DNA of 64,000 nucleotides. Source: a virus. Below, piece by piece: positions 1-7,788 of this stretch. The position numbers were made by a program, and so were the translations under genes. The stretch's first letter is position 1; every line of letters begins with the position of its first letter. The stretch lies in IMG/VR virus record IMGVR_UViG_3300035663_000004, positions 1 to 64,000 of that record; one strand, given 5' to 3'. The notes beneath the pieces are model-generated. The model ran no database searches. It was not told the origin of the DNA and worked only from the letters and a program-made list of their open reading frames with translations.

Positions 1-534
1 TTGCAAATCAAAAGGCTGTTGTTTCCAAAAATTTAAAACATCCTGTTTGCGAATGCGCATTTGATAAAGCGGCGCTATTGAATCGTATGGTTCTTTTTTG
101 CAGGCATCTTTAAGCCTTGCGTATCTGCGCGGCTCGTCATACCTTATCCCTATTGCGTTATCCCAATTTTTAAAACCAAGCGACTTCATAAATTTTTTAA
201 TCGGCGTGATTTTTAGTTCGGTAGTACAAAATCTGGCAACAACATTTGGTAGGTACTTGCGCTTTTTTATAAGAGCCTCATAAGGTTCTCCGTTTCTTGA
301 CGCGGTTTGAAAATCAACAACCTTAAATCCGTTTTCTGGGCAATATTCCAGCCATATAATAGGGGCAAAATAAACTTCAAAATCATGAACGAATTTTAAT
401 GTAGCTTCTTCTTCTTTTCCTGTATTTGCAAAGGCCAAAATGCGCTCATTTTCGGGCAAATTGTCGCAGAGTATTTTAGCCATCATGCCGGACGACCTAC
501 CGCCCGAAAATGATATTAGTGTTGGATGTGTCAT
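1..534 (-). CDS. PAPS-reductase-like PP-loop protein (3' end outside window)
   Basis: The frame is open from ATG at 534 to the window edge (178 codons, no stop seen). The N-terminus has the PP-loop motif SFSGGRSSG (residues 8-16), which binds the phosphate of ATP or PAPS in the adenine nucleotide alpha-hydrolase superfamily. Further on are RFCTTELKITP and a GIRYDEPRR stretch typical of phage PAPS-reductase-like proteins. In that family the enzymes activate or reduce sulfur donors, or act in nucleic-acid modification; the substrate here cannot be told. It is the last visible gene of the minus-strand replication operon and lies 34 nt downstream of thyX. No dnd partner genes are seen. Family assignment is firm, exact role is open. 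Confidence 0.8.
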   Translation of the reverse strand, partial: MTHPTLISFSGGRSSGMMAKILCDNLPENERILAFANTGKEEEATLKFVHDFEVYFAPIIWLEYCPENGFKVVDFQTASRNGEPYEALIKKRKYLPNVVARFCTTELKITPIKKFMKSLGFKNWDNAIGIRYDEPRRYARLKDACKKEPYDSIAPLYQMRIRKQDVLNFWKQQPFDLQ

Positions 535-568
535 AATTTAAATTTTTATGCAAAAGCACGGGTTGGGT

Positions 569-1207
569 TTAAAAACCCCAAGCGTTTATAGTGTGCTGAA
601 ATGGATTTCCTTGAATGTTTTTAACCGATTTCAGCATACTTTTTGCGATCTGCTGAATCTCTACCTGAGCATGGTCGTCCATGCGTTGGGTCAAAAAGTT
701 GTGGAAGCTCCGCATATTGAACTGAACATCGCAAGTGATCTGCGAATTGTACAGTTTAAAATACCGGGCAGATTCCTTTGCGCGCTTCCTGCCTAATTTT
801 GGGCTAAGTTCTTTTACGGCTTCGTGATAAAGTTCGTTTGACAGCCTGCTCAAGTCGTTTAAGCGATGAGCAAATCCTGTTCCGACCCAGTCTTCCGGAA
901 TGTAATACCGATCCTCTTTAATCTCTTTGTACCGTGCTGATTCGGCATTGATACTGCTAATCCGGTGCTTGAGTAGGTGAATGTGCGACGCTATATCGCA
1001 AGTGACCAAAAAATGAACGCTGGCCTTTTCAAAAGGTGTTCCGTGCGGTACGGGTTCTGCGCCCCACAACTGTTTGAGCAATGCCGGAATCCGGGCGCGT
1101 TTTGCGTCATTTAGTTTCCGGCTGGTAGAAGTCCATGCCGATAAGGCTATCACCTCGTCCGAGCCGTAATATCCGATCAATTCAACTGTATTTTCAAAGC
1201 TTCTCAT
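569..1207 (-). CDS. thyX: Flavin-dependent thymidylate synthase ThyX
   Basis: The 212-aa product matches ThyX, which makes dTMP from dUMP using FAD, NADPH and methylene-tetrahydrofolate. The signature RHRx7S appears as KHRISSINAES at residues 80-90, followed by ARY. The C-terminal part has FNMRSFHNFLTQR and an AQVEI segment, matching the conserved ThyX core. The first arginine of RHR is replaced by lysine, which is a notable but conservative change. The ATG overlaps the stop of the upstream gene by 4 nt, so it is translationally coupled in the replication operon. Together with the dNMP kinase at 6889-7404 it suggests the phage boosts its own dNTP supply. Confidence 0.9.
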   Translation of the reverse strand: MRSFENTVELIGYYGSDEVIALSAWTSTSRKLNDAKRARIPALLKQLWGAEPVPHGTPFEKASVHFLVTCDIASHIHLLKHRISSINAESARYKEIKEDRYYIPEDWVGTGFAHRLNDLSRLSNELYHEAVKELSPKLGRKRAKESARYFKLYNSQITCDVQFNMRSFHNFLTQRMDDHAQVEIQQIAKSMLKSVKNIQGNPFQHTINAWGF

Positions 1208-1992
1208 ATTGCAGCGGATTTAAGTTTTTGAATAATGAACTCATAAAGGAATGTGGCCTGTTTGGGGTTGCTGACAAAAGAATCGTGCGCGTCCTGAATA
1301 ACTACGCGCGCGCGTTCGGGGGATATTTTCAGGTTTGACAAAGGGCCGGACATCGAAGTCATTTCGATATATTGGTCTTCGGTCAATTCCTTTCCTGTGG
1401 CTGTCGGTATGGTCTTGTAGCGCGATGTAAACCAGTTTAGGTATGCAGCGTACTTTTCTGAAACGGCTTTAACCTGAGACGATTGTGTGCCATCTGCGGC
1501 CATTGTCCACCGGGCTTGGTTTATCCAGGTGGAAAACATTGGGTAAGGCCACTCTCCTTCCTTTTTCCCTTGCGCTGCGCCGGACTTTCGGATCGCCGTT
1601 TCCGTAACCATTGCGGAATACAGTTTTTGAACTTCTACCTTCGGGTTCAACTTGTACTTTTTGCAGGCTTTCAAAAATCCCTGCCATTCGACTTCGAGGC
1701 CGCGCTTGCCGGATGTTTGCGGCCATGCCGTGCGAACCTTGTCAAACGCCTCCTTTTCCGGGGACTTGTTTTTGTCGTCAATAAGAGATACGGATTTAGC
1801 CATTATGTCCGCAAAGATCAGCCCTTTTTCTTTCAGGCTTTCTATCGCGTACAATCCGTCAATCGTGTCGTACTGCGATATGGTGTTCTCAAAGTTATCC
1901 GGGGTAAACAGTTCGGGGGCTTCCGACAAAAGCCATAACAGCCCTATTTCCCGAAACGTCAAGTTGTGTTGTTTTGCAAATTCCAAATTCAT
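1204..1992 (-). CDS. Putative phage replication-initiation or helicase-loader protein
   Basis: This 262-aa protein is not recognised with certainty. The N-terminus (FREIGLLWLLSEAPELFTP, then a DGLYAIESLKEKGLI segment) looks like a winged helix of the kind found in phage replisome organisers. Near residue 165 it has YPMFSTWINQARW, close to the F.TWLN..RW motif often found near the C-terminus of phage replication O/DnaD-like proteins. It sits between a winged-helix gene and thyX with 4-nt overlaps on both sides and downstream of the primase/ATPase gene, which fits a role in loading the replication machinery. The function is inferred from motif and context only. Confidence 0.5.
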   Translation of the reverse strand: MNLEFAKQHNLTFREIGLLWLLSEAPELFTPDNFENTISQYDTIDGLYAIESLKEKGLIFADIMAKSVSLIDDKNKSPEKEAFDKVRTAWPQTSGKRGLEVEWQGFLKACKKYKLNPKVEVQKLYSAMVTETAIRKSGAAQGKKEGEWPYPMFSTWINQARWTMAADGTQSSQVKAVSEKYAAYLNWFTSRYKTIPTATGKELTEDQYIEMTSMSGPLSNLKISPERARVVIQDAHDSFVSNPKQATFLYEFIIQKLKSAAI

Positions 1993-2447
1993 AGACTTTT
2001 AAATTTAAAATGATAACCTTTTGTTTGCCTGCGTTTGCCGTTTGCTACTAAAGATATATGGCAGGTCGTAATACCCAACTGGCGCTGCGCCTCCATTTGC
2101 GATGGGTAAACAGTTTCCTCTCCGGTTTCAATCCGGGTAGCAATAACAGCCTTTGCGCCGTTTCCGTTTTTAGGACTTTGGCGCAAAACGCCTTCCGGAT
2201 CATTGAACCTAAAATCGCCTATATTGATTGAGTAGTTGTCTCCATTTTTTGACAGCAGCCCTATTGAAACATGATAGCGAAGCCGGGCGCGAAGCGACTT
2301 TTTGTGCTGCGTCAATTTGATTTTCTTAATATGCGGATAAAGGTGTGCTAATATTTCGTCAAAGTGCGTTGGCCTTTGATTCGATAATAGCAGCTCTTTG
2401 ATCTGCTTATTCGGGAATGCGTTGTAGTCAATCAAAAATTTAGGCAT
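1989..2447 (-). CDS. Winged-helix protein with C-terminal NUMOD-like module (paralogue 1)
   Basis: ATG at 2447 (MPKFLIDYNAFPN) gives 152 aa; a longer in-frame reading would overlap the upstream gene by about 200 nt, so the short start is preferred. The N-terminal half contains LRARLRYHVSIGLLSKNG, a winged-helix-like segment. The C-terminal half, TGEETVYPSQMEAQRQLGI followed by GKRRQTKGYHFKF, resembles the NUMOD1/intron-encoded endonuclease repeat helix-turn-helix. It shares this architecture with the next upstream gene (2440-2874), so the two look like diverged duplicates. No nuclease motif (GIY-YIG or HNH) is visible, so a DNA-binding regulator or replication accessory is more likely than a homing enzyme. 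Confidence 0.6.
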   Translation of the reverse strand: MPKFLIDYNAFPNKQIKELLLSNQRPTHFDEILAHLYPHIKKIKLTQHKKSLRARLRYHVSIGLLSKNGDNYSINIGDFRFNDPEGVLRQSPKNGNGAKAVIATRIETGEETVYPSQMEAQRQLGITTCHISLVANGKRRQTKGYHFKFKSL

Positions 2448-2874
2448 ATTCAAACCTGTATCCCTTGTATTCAAAGATTTTGTTTTTGCAGCACTCGCTA
2501 ATAAATCGGGCGTGGTGTTTTTTGCCAAACAATTTCTCTGCCGCGATCGTTTGCCCTTCGCAAATAAAAGATTCGCCCGTAACCAAATTTGTACACCTGA
2601 CCGGTTTGCATAGGTGCGTTGGCCTTTGTTTGAATCGGCGCAAATCTTCATTTAATCGAAGAAGCCTCGGATCGTCTTTATTCAAAGAATATCGGCACCG
2701 GCCCTCTTTTCTTAAAATTCCAATCCTGACCAAATACCGAAGCCTGGTCGTAATGTTTTTCAGCCCCGTCATTTCCTCGATTTCGCGCTCATACAGCGTT
2801 TTCATAAAAGCGCTCCTCAGCGCCTCAATGATACTTTTGTGCGGCTCTTTATGAATGTCAATCAGCATTCTCAT
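2440..2874 (-). CDS. Winged-helix protein with C-terminal NUMOD-like module (paralogue 2)
   Basis: The 144-aa product has an N-terminal segment, TRLRYLVRIGILRKEGRCR, parallel to RARLRYHVSIGLLSKNG in the neighbouring protein. Its C-terminus, TGESFICEGQTIAAEKLFG ending in YKGYRFEYA, again follows the NUMOD-like pattern of a helix-turn-helix plus a GY.F strand. Its 3' end overlaps the start of the downstream paralogue by 8 nt. Its ATG overlaps the stop of the gene before it by 4 nt. Both proteins are probably sequence-specific DNA binders. A catalytic domain is not seen. Confidence 0.6.
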   Translation of the reverse strand: MRMLIDIHKEPHKSIIEALRSAFMKTLYEREIEEMTGLKNITTRLRYLVRIGILRKEGRCRYSLNKDDPRLLRLNEDLRRFKQRPTHLCKPVRCTNLVTGESFICEGQTIAAEKLFGKKHHARFISECCKNKIFEYKGYRFEYA

Positions 2875-3236
2875 CCGTAAAAGATATTTAACTTAATGTG
2901 GTCGGTTTCTTTGTCAATGCGCAGACAGGACTTGTGTATCCACCTTTTCTTGTGCAGCGTTCGATACACATTCGAGCAAAAACTTTGCTTTTTAATATCG
3001 TTCCAATCTGCTGGAAACGGATATACCATTATGACAACTGGAACAAGGGACGTCTTTAAGGCGCTTGGCATAACGCCATCAAAATCTACATCCCAAACAA
3101 TAGGAGATTCTGCTGGGGATAGATGCCGAATGCAATGGCAAATCCGCTGAACGATTTTTGCTTTTTGGTTAACAGATATGTCATCCCGGCGGTCGGCTCC
3201 ATTGAAAATAATGTGAACTGGGAATTGTTGAATCAT
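2871..3236 (-). CDS. Hypothetical protein in replication operon
   Basis: The 121-aa protein is not recognised. It is mixed alpha/beta in appearance (VHIIFNGADRRDD near the start, LVPVVIMVYPFPADW near residue 65) and basic at the C-terminus, with three cysteines. It lies 15 nt downstream of the primase/ATPase gene and its stop overlaps the start of the winged-helix paralogue by 4 nt. It is therefore expressed with replication genes, but I see no motif that defines a function. Confidence 0.6.
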   Translation of the reverse strand: MIQQFPVHIIFNGADRRDDISVNQKAKIVQRICHCIRHLSPAESPIVWDVDFDGVMPSALKTSLVPVVIMVYPFPADWNDIKKQSFCSNVYRTLHKKRWIHKSCLRIDKETDHIKLNIFYG

Positions 3237-3251
3237 AGTGTTGAATTGAGT

Positions 3252-5219
3252 TTAAAATGGTACAAAATCGCTGTCCGGTGTTTCGGTGCTGTACGCCGCG
3301 TAAAACGGCATATCAAGGTTGTCGGCGGATACCTTCTTTGGCGCATTGCCCGTTGTAAGGACGTTGTTGCTATCCGCATACATAATAAACGGATCGAACT
3401 TTGCGCCACGGCTGTTGTAGTGCTTTACTTCGATACTGTCGTCGGATACAGGCTCTACGCTCAAACTGGCATCGCACTTATCCAGCATCGTGTTGCCCAA
3501 GTGGCCGCGCGGTGTCTTGTCGCCTTTTGTCAAGTGGAGAACAGGGAATATCATACACCCGCGCTCCTGCCATGACGCCAACACTTCGCCCATAAAAGTA
3601 GCCTCCTCAAGCGAGTTGTAGTCCTTGCCCAAATCCTTTATCCCGTCAATTACAATAACAGCCGGGTCATACAACTTCACCATACGATCAATAAACCGTA
3701 TCCTGTCGGTAAAGTATAGGTGTTTAATACGCGCCGGAAATAGCAGGTCTTTTACGTCCTCCGTTGTTTTGTTTGCCGTTTTTAGTATCCGGCCTATGGT
3801 TTGCATAAACCAAAACGGTGCCTGCTCGGTGTCGTACCAAAATATCGGGCCACCGGGTTTAAAGACAAACGGATCGTTCTTGTGGTTGTCGCTCAAGGCT
3901 GCGCCCATAATTGACGCAATCAATGATGTCTTTCTCGACTTTTGCGCACCGAAAACTGGAATAAGCGCGCCGGGGAAGCCTACTCCGATTTCTTTTGTGC
4001 CATACCCTTGTCTCGATTCAACCCAAAAGGTATAAGGCTCCTGAGCACCTACAAAAGCCTGTGACGTAATCTCTTTGACGTATGCGTCAAATTCGATGTT
4101 GGTCATTGCCTCTACTTTTGACGGCGGCGCTTTTTTCAGATCAAGGTCAAACCTATAATCCTTTACCGGCTCGTGGTAAACCGGAAGTTCATTGTGTTCG
4201 CTTGCGGCTGGAACAAGCGTTGGCGCTGCGGTCAAAATGGTCTTTTTCTCCGGTTTGTATTTGAATCCATTTTTGGACGCAAGCCAAACGATTGTAGCTG
4301 CTCCTGCTGCCGCTCCCCCGGATCGCCCTATCGAGTTCCATTTCCTTTCCGCCCACTTTCTAAAGTTAGATACGGCGTACTGGGGCGAATTTTCCAAAAT
4401 ATTGTTTGCGATAACCCTTCCCGATTCTCCAAAAGCATTTTTGCAGGCGGCCATAACCTTGAGGTATTCGTGATAGCAGGTCGCTACATTGATCCTGTTT
4501 GTGATTATGTACCCGGCTGCGCTGGCTGCGCACTCGTCCTGCTGCGCAAGGCTGGAGAAGTTTATAGTTTCAGCGGGCAGTTCTTTGGTTTGGTAGTTCG
4601 GATCGAAGTGCAATGTATCTGCATCAGCGCAAACGTAAAGCGGGAATCCGGGGCGCTCGTAAAAAGCATAAACAGGCTGACTTGCGCCCAATTTATCAAA
4701 GTTGCTTTCGCTTATCGAAAGCAATTCCGACAAATACGATATGCCCGCATTAAGCGCTACTCCGTGCATTGTCTTGTCCGTGTTGTCGGTCTTCAGCAAA
4801 ATTTTTACCCCATAAGTGCTGGGCGACAATCCGGCCAAAATAATACCCGGAGGCGCAAGTTCTTTGATTAGATTCAAGACAACTATGGCGGATGCGTTTC
4901 CGCCTTCGTGCTTAAAATCAATGTCAATTTGCAGAACGCCGTTGTATTCAAGATTGGCGTTGTTGTGATGGATCAGGCAGAAGCCCGAAGCCAAAAAGTA
5001 AGGCAACTGGCTTTTTGCGTGTGACAATGCGCCTGCCGCTTCTTTGGTATTTTCAGAATATGCCTTTGCTGCAAGTTCCGGCAAATCCAAATACTCCGCT
5101 GGCGCAAAACCTTGCAGAATACCCACAAGTTCATCAAAGCCTATGCGCGTATTCGGGACGTGCTTTGCTTGTCCGTCATACACCTTGTTGTTGCTCCAGG
5201 CAAAAAATAGTTCACTCAT
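3252..5219 (-). CDS. VirE_N/BT4734-like primase domain fused to RecA-like replicative ATPase
   Basis: Start taken at ATG 5219 (MSELFFAWSNNK); an ATG at 5261 would add 14 residues. The N-terminal ~250 aa resemble the BT4734/VirE_N family found in Bacteroidota mobile elements: KSQLPYFLASGFCLI, then NGVLQIDIDFKHEGGN with acidic residues, then SPSTYGVKILLKTD. The C-terminal half is a RecA-like fold ATPase: Walker A-like GAQKSRKTS near residue 423, FWYDTEQAP near 460, Walker B VIVIDGIKDL near 521 and an HLTKGD segment. Such fusions act at replication forks as primase plus helicase-like motor, which fits the gene's place in this operon. The domain families are well supported; primase activity is inferred. 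Confidence 0.75.
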   Translation of the reverse strand: MSELFFAWSNNKVYDGQAKHVPNTRIGFDELVGILQGFAPAEYLDLPELAAKAYSENTKEAAGALSHAKSQLPYFLASGFCLIHHNNANLEYNGVLQIDIDFKHEGGNASAIVVLNLIKELAPPGIILAGLSPSTYGVKILLKTDNTDKTMHGVALNAGISYLSELLSISESNFDKLGASQPVYAFYERPGFPLYVCADADTLHFDPNYQTKELPAETINFSSLAQQDECAASAAGYIITNRINVATCYHEYLKVMAACKNAFGESGRVIANNILENSPQYAVSNFRKWAERKWNSIGRSGGAAAGAATIVWLASKNGFKYKPEKKTILTAAPTLVPAASEHNELPVYHEPVKDYRFDLDLKKAPPSKVEAMTNIEFDAYVKEITSQAFVGAQEPYTFWVESRQGYGTKEIGVGFPGALIPVFGAQKSRKTSLIASIMGAALSDNHKNDPFVFKPGGPIFWYDTEQAPFWFMQTIGRILKTANKTTEDVKDLLFPARIKHLYFTDRIRFIDRMVKLYDPAVIVIDGIKDLGKDYNSLEEATFMGEVLASWQERGCMIFPVLHLTKGDKTPRGHLGNTMLDKCDASLSVEPVSDDSIEVKHYNSRGAKFDPFIMYADSNNVLTTGNAPKKVSADNLDMPFYAAYSTETPDSDFVPF

Positions 5220-5285
5220 GGCGGTTAAATTTGTTGTCAAGGATGAAAACCATGACGGCAATACAGGTAAGTACGAATAGCATAG

Positions 5286-5783
5286 TTAAGACTTGTTTTT
5301 AATTTGTTGTGAAAGTAAATAGTAGGGTATTTGATCCCTTATTCTGTCGGCCATTTTTTTCATTTCATCTTTAACGCATCCATCTGTCCGCTTGTGCTTT
5401 GTATGCCAAGCGTGCCAAATTAAATAATGTGTTGCGGCAGCAGATGTTGATATATCCCGCGTAACAACCGCCGTGTAAATATTGCACTCGCTGCCCTCCA
5501 GTAAAGCGGCCGAATCAATAAGTCCTTCCAGCGACAACGTTCCATCAAAAAACCTTTGAATCATTTGACCGGAATACGGGTTGTGCCGGAAATACGGTCT
5601 TATCATTTCGTATTTGACACGAATGATCGTTCTCTCCGTAAAGTAACGCTCAATCGGATACAACATCCAGTCCGGGCGCGCGCATTGTTCCCAAGCCTCC
5701 TGTATGGTCTTGTTGTAGCAAAAGGATAAAGAATCCTGACAGGGTTCCTCCCTTAACTTGTAAGCAAGTTGGGTTGCGGTCAT
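5286..5783 (-). CDS. Hypothetical protein with W..C.RPDWML motif
   Basis: The 165-aa protein contains AWEQCARPDWMLYPIERYF near residue 30, a pattern recurring in small phage proteins that have no assigned activity. Further on is SAAATHYLIWHAWHTK, followed by a basic C-terminus. Its ATG overlaps the stop of the nuclease gene by 4 nt. It is placed between a nuclease and the primase/ATPase gene. I do not recognise a function. Confidence 0.6.
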   Translation of the reverse strand: MTATQLAYKLREEPCQDSLSFCYNKTIQEAWEQCARPDWMLYPIERYFTERTIIRVKYEMIRPYFRHNPYSGQMIQRFFDGTLSLEGLIDSAALLEGSECNIYTAVVTRDISTSAAATHYLIWHAWHTKHKRTDGCVKDEMKKMADRIRDQIPYYLLSQQIKNKS

Positions 5784-6223
5784 ATCGTCTTTATTTTTAA
5801 AAATTCAGCCCAAAATTCCTGCGGTGCGTAGGCCGCAAGTTGGCAAAGCTTGTGAATCTGTTTGGTGTATATCCAGCGGATTTCGGTGGTTTCTCCAAGC
5901 CCATCGTTTAGCAACTTGTGTTTGAGCAAAAGGTATTTGACCTTGCTTTTGTCCCGGTCTGTTTCCCTTGCTCCCTTGCAGTCCACAATATAGGTAATCC
6001 CGGAAACAATAAACCGGAAGTCAACCGTCATATACACCTGATCCGCTCCACGATTGCTTATAAGGCGCACTTTTTTGTTTTTGTGAACAGACGGACCTGA
6101 TAGGTCATATCGTGGCTCATAGTCAAATTCTATGCGCATTTTTCTCAATGCCAAATAGAACTCCTTTTCTATGTTGCTCCGGAACTTCACATTGCCGACT
6201 GTGGGTTTTCTTTTCTTTATCAT
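5780..6223 (-). CDS. DUF1064-like PD-(D/E)XK endonuclease
   Basis: The 147-aa protein follows the DUF1064/phage endonuclease pattern: FRSNIEKEFYLALRK at residues 14-28, YEPRYDL, then VDFRFIVSG and YIVDCKGARETDRDKSKVK. The paired acidic residues in VDF and the D-C-K of VDCKG match the PD-(D/E)XK core. A later VKYLLLKHKLL helix is also typical. In this family the proteins are suspected resolvase-type or structure-specific nucleases in phage replication. It is coupled by 4-nt overlaps to the recombinase upstream and to a hypothetical gene downstream. Confidence 0.65.
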   Translation of the reverse strand: MIKKRKPTVGNVKFRSNIEKEFYLALRKMRIEFDYEPRYDLSGPSVHKNKKVRLISNRGADQVYMTVDFRFIVSGITYIVDCKGARETDRDKSKVKYLLLKHKLLNDGLGETTEIRWIYTKQIHKLCQLAAYAPQEFWAEFLKIKTI

Positions 6224-6804
6224 AGCGCGCGCATTGCCATCTCGATTTGGTCGTCCGCCAAACCTAAATAGATTATTGTTGTTTGTGTATTGTTGTGGTT
6301 GAATGCCCGCTGGAGCAGGAGCAATGCCTCCTGAGACGCTCCCAGTTCGGTGTACATTTTATATCCCCAAGACTTGCGGAAACTGTGGCTCGTGTAGTGA
6401 GGCCACTTTTGATCTTGGCAAATCTGCTGGATTTGGCTGTTTAGGTGCATAACCGAATACGGCAGCCTGCGTTTGGATCGGTACGGCGTTTTGAATACCA
6501 GCATTTGTTGGTTTATGTATCCGGATAGCAGCCAACATTGCCGGAATATGGCGCGGGCGGTGTCCCCAAAAGCGATTCGCCGCACCTTGCCCGTTCCCCG
6601 ATCCTTTTTGATTGACACGACAATATTGTCGGACAAAAGCTCTGCCCATGTTAGGGCGCGCCACTCTGAAATCCTGAGTCCGGTAAACAAAGGTACGGCC
6701 AGTAGCAATGCCGTCTCCCACTTTCCGCGCTCAAGGTAATTTAAAATTGCGGCCTTAACCTTGTCAAAGTCCGCTCTTTTCGCTGTTTTTGATCCCTGTC
6801 TCAT
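6220..6804 (-). CDS. Compact tyrosine recombinase (catalytic domain only)
   Basis: The 194-aa protein has the full catalytic set of the tyrosine recombinase family: Arg44 in TGLRISEW, His140 and Arg143 in SHSFRKSW, His170 in FNHNNTQTT and the nucleophile Tyr179 in IIYLG. There is almost nothing before the catalytic domain, so both the arm-binding and the SAM-like core-binding domains usual in integrases are missing. It may be a resolvase-like enzyme for genome dimers, or a minimal integrase. It is the first gene of the replication operon, 33 nt downstream of a consensus promoter. Confidence 0.8.
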   Translation of the reverse strand: MRQGSKTAKRADFDKVKAAILNYLERGKWETALLLAVPLFTGLRISEWRALTWAELLSDNIVVSIKKDRGTGKVRRIAFGDTARAIFRQCWLLSGYINQQMLVFKTPYRSKRRLPYSVMHLNSQIQQICQDQKWPHYTSHSFRKSWGYKMYTELGASQEALLLLQRAFNHNNTQTTIIYLGLADDQIEMAMRAL

Positions 6805-6836
6805 AAAAAAAGTTAAGTTGTAAAAAAAATGATACG

Positions 6837-6868
6837 CAAAGATATGCGTACCATTATCAAAAAAGCAA
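6837..6868 (-). promoter_or_regulatory. Bacteroidota-type promoter for the replication operon
   Basis: On the minus strand the -7 box TATCTTTG lies at 6844-6837 and a TTGC -33 box at 6868-6865, separated by exactly 20 nt. This is the TTG-N20-TAnnTTTG pattern of the main Bacteroidota sigma factor. It points at the recombinase start at 6804, giving a leader of about 30 nt. Confidence 0.7.
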
Positions 6869-6888
6869 GTATTCGGATAAAATTTTTA

Positions 6889-7404
6889 TTAAAATAAAAT
6901 TTTTATCGCTTCCCCCATCTTCCAGGCAGGGCCGGAATTGTCAACGGTAAAGAATAATTGATCGTCCAGTTCCGTTTCAGAGGGGTGGTTTGATTCCGCA
7001 ATTTGCGGCGCGTTGTCCCTCTTTACCCGAACGACAATGCCTCCTTTGTCCCTGACCTCAAGCGCTTCATTCAAAAACCGAACGTCGGTAATAATGTAGT
7101 TCTTTTCGGGTTTAAATCCGGAAAACAGGGCTTTTACCCAAACGTCTTTATGCAGGTTGTCGCGCATAGCGTCCGTGCCTATACGCTGAAGCATCTCCCG
7201 GCGAGTCATCCCCCATGCGGGTAAAAATTCGGACTTCCATGCCGGGGTGTCAACGATTTCTTCTCCTGTTATCAAAGAGTAAACCTGTTTGACTTTGTCT
7301 GCAAACGCAACAATTTCAAACTTATACTCCGGATACAGTTTTACAATCAGTTCCGCTAAGGTGTTTTTGCCGCTTCCGGCCTTACCCGTAATGCCAATAA
7401 TCAT
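6889..7404 (-). CDS. Deoxynucleoside monophosphate kinase
   Basis: The 171-aa protein starts MIIGITGKAGSGKNT; the Walker A loop GKAGSGKNT spans residues 7-15. The MTRREMLQRIGTDAMR segment, then VWVKAL and ITDVRFLNEA, match phage dNMP kinases of the T4 gp1 type, which phosphorylate dNMPs to dNDPs in the cytoplasm. It provides a logical partner to ThyX. A short gap (4 nt) separates it from a membrane protein gene upstream. The stop is embedded in an AT-rich inverted repeat. Confidence 0.85.
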   Translation of the reverse strand: MIIGITGKAGSGKNTLAELIVKLYPEYKFEIVAFADKVKQVYSLITGEEIVDTPAWKSEFLPAWGMTRREMLQRIGTDAMRDNLHKDVWVKALFSGFKPEKNYIITDVRFLNEALEVRDKGGIVVRVKRDNAPQIAESNHPSETELDDQLFFTVDNSGPAWKMGEAIKILF

Positions 7405-7408
7405 AAGC

Positions 7409-7699
7409 TTAAATTATGGTTGTTAGAAAATATCCAAACAGGCAGCCCGCTGTTGCGCCAAAAGCATACATGATGCGATCAATCTCCGAACCAAAAATCG
7501 TCCTCTTTACATTGTGCGTCCAAATTATGTTTATACCAAAAGATGCAATCGCCATGCCGACAATGTTGCCCTTTGTTAACATTATTGTGTTGACGCTCAC
7601 AAGCGCTATTTGCGTGAAAGCAGTAAAAAAAAGACGCAGTCCGTTGTAACGTCCATATTCTTGTACTGCTTTTTCGGAGGAGGGCTTATCCATACCCAT
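7409..7699 (-). CDS. Small membrane protein
   Basis: The 96-aa product has three likely membrane segments: FFTAFTQIALVSVNTIML, GMAIASFGINIIW and AFGATAGCLFGYFLTTII. A second ATG two codons later (MDKPSSEK) is an equally good start. No family is recognised. It is encoded between the exonuclease and dNMP kinase genes. Confidence 0.55.
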   Translation of the reverse strand: MGMDKPSSEKAVQEYGRYNGLRLFFTAFTQIALVSVNTIMLTKGNIVGMAIASFGINIIWTHNVKRTIFGSEIDRIMYAFGATAGCLFGYFLTTII

Positions 7700-7788
7700 A
7701 GGGCGAAAATTATAAAAAACAAAAAAGTTATTGTGTCAACAAAGGTTCCGATGGATTGCAGGATGCGTTCATTTTGTGAAAATTCCAT
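7606..7788 (-). CDS. Possible overlapping small membrane protein
   Basis: A 60-aa reading frame starts inside the 3' end of the exonuclease gene (ATG 7788) and ends 94 nt inside the 96-aa membrane protein gene. It fills the otherwise empty gap 7700-7768 and has one clear membrane segment, FVDTITFLFFIIFALWVWI. The long out-of-frame overlap is a reason for doubt. If real, only its N-terminal membrane helix is free of overlap constraint. Confidence 0.35.
   Translation of the reverse strand: MEFSQNERILQSIGTFVDTITFLFFIIFALWVWISPPPKKQYKNMDVTTDCVFFLLLSRK

Noticed and set aside
1989-2651. 220-aa reading of the winged-helix paralogue
   Set aside because: The extra 68 residues overlap the coding part of the upstream paralogue and look like an out-of-frame reading; ATG at 2447 fits spacing and the domain start.
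6876-6906. AT-rich inverted repeat at the end of the dNMP kinase gene as an attachment site
   Set aside because: It is imperfect, low complexity and lacks a matching second copy in the window; a weak terminator is the simpler reading.
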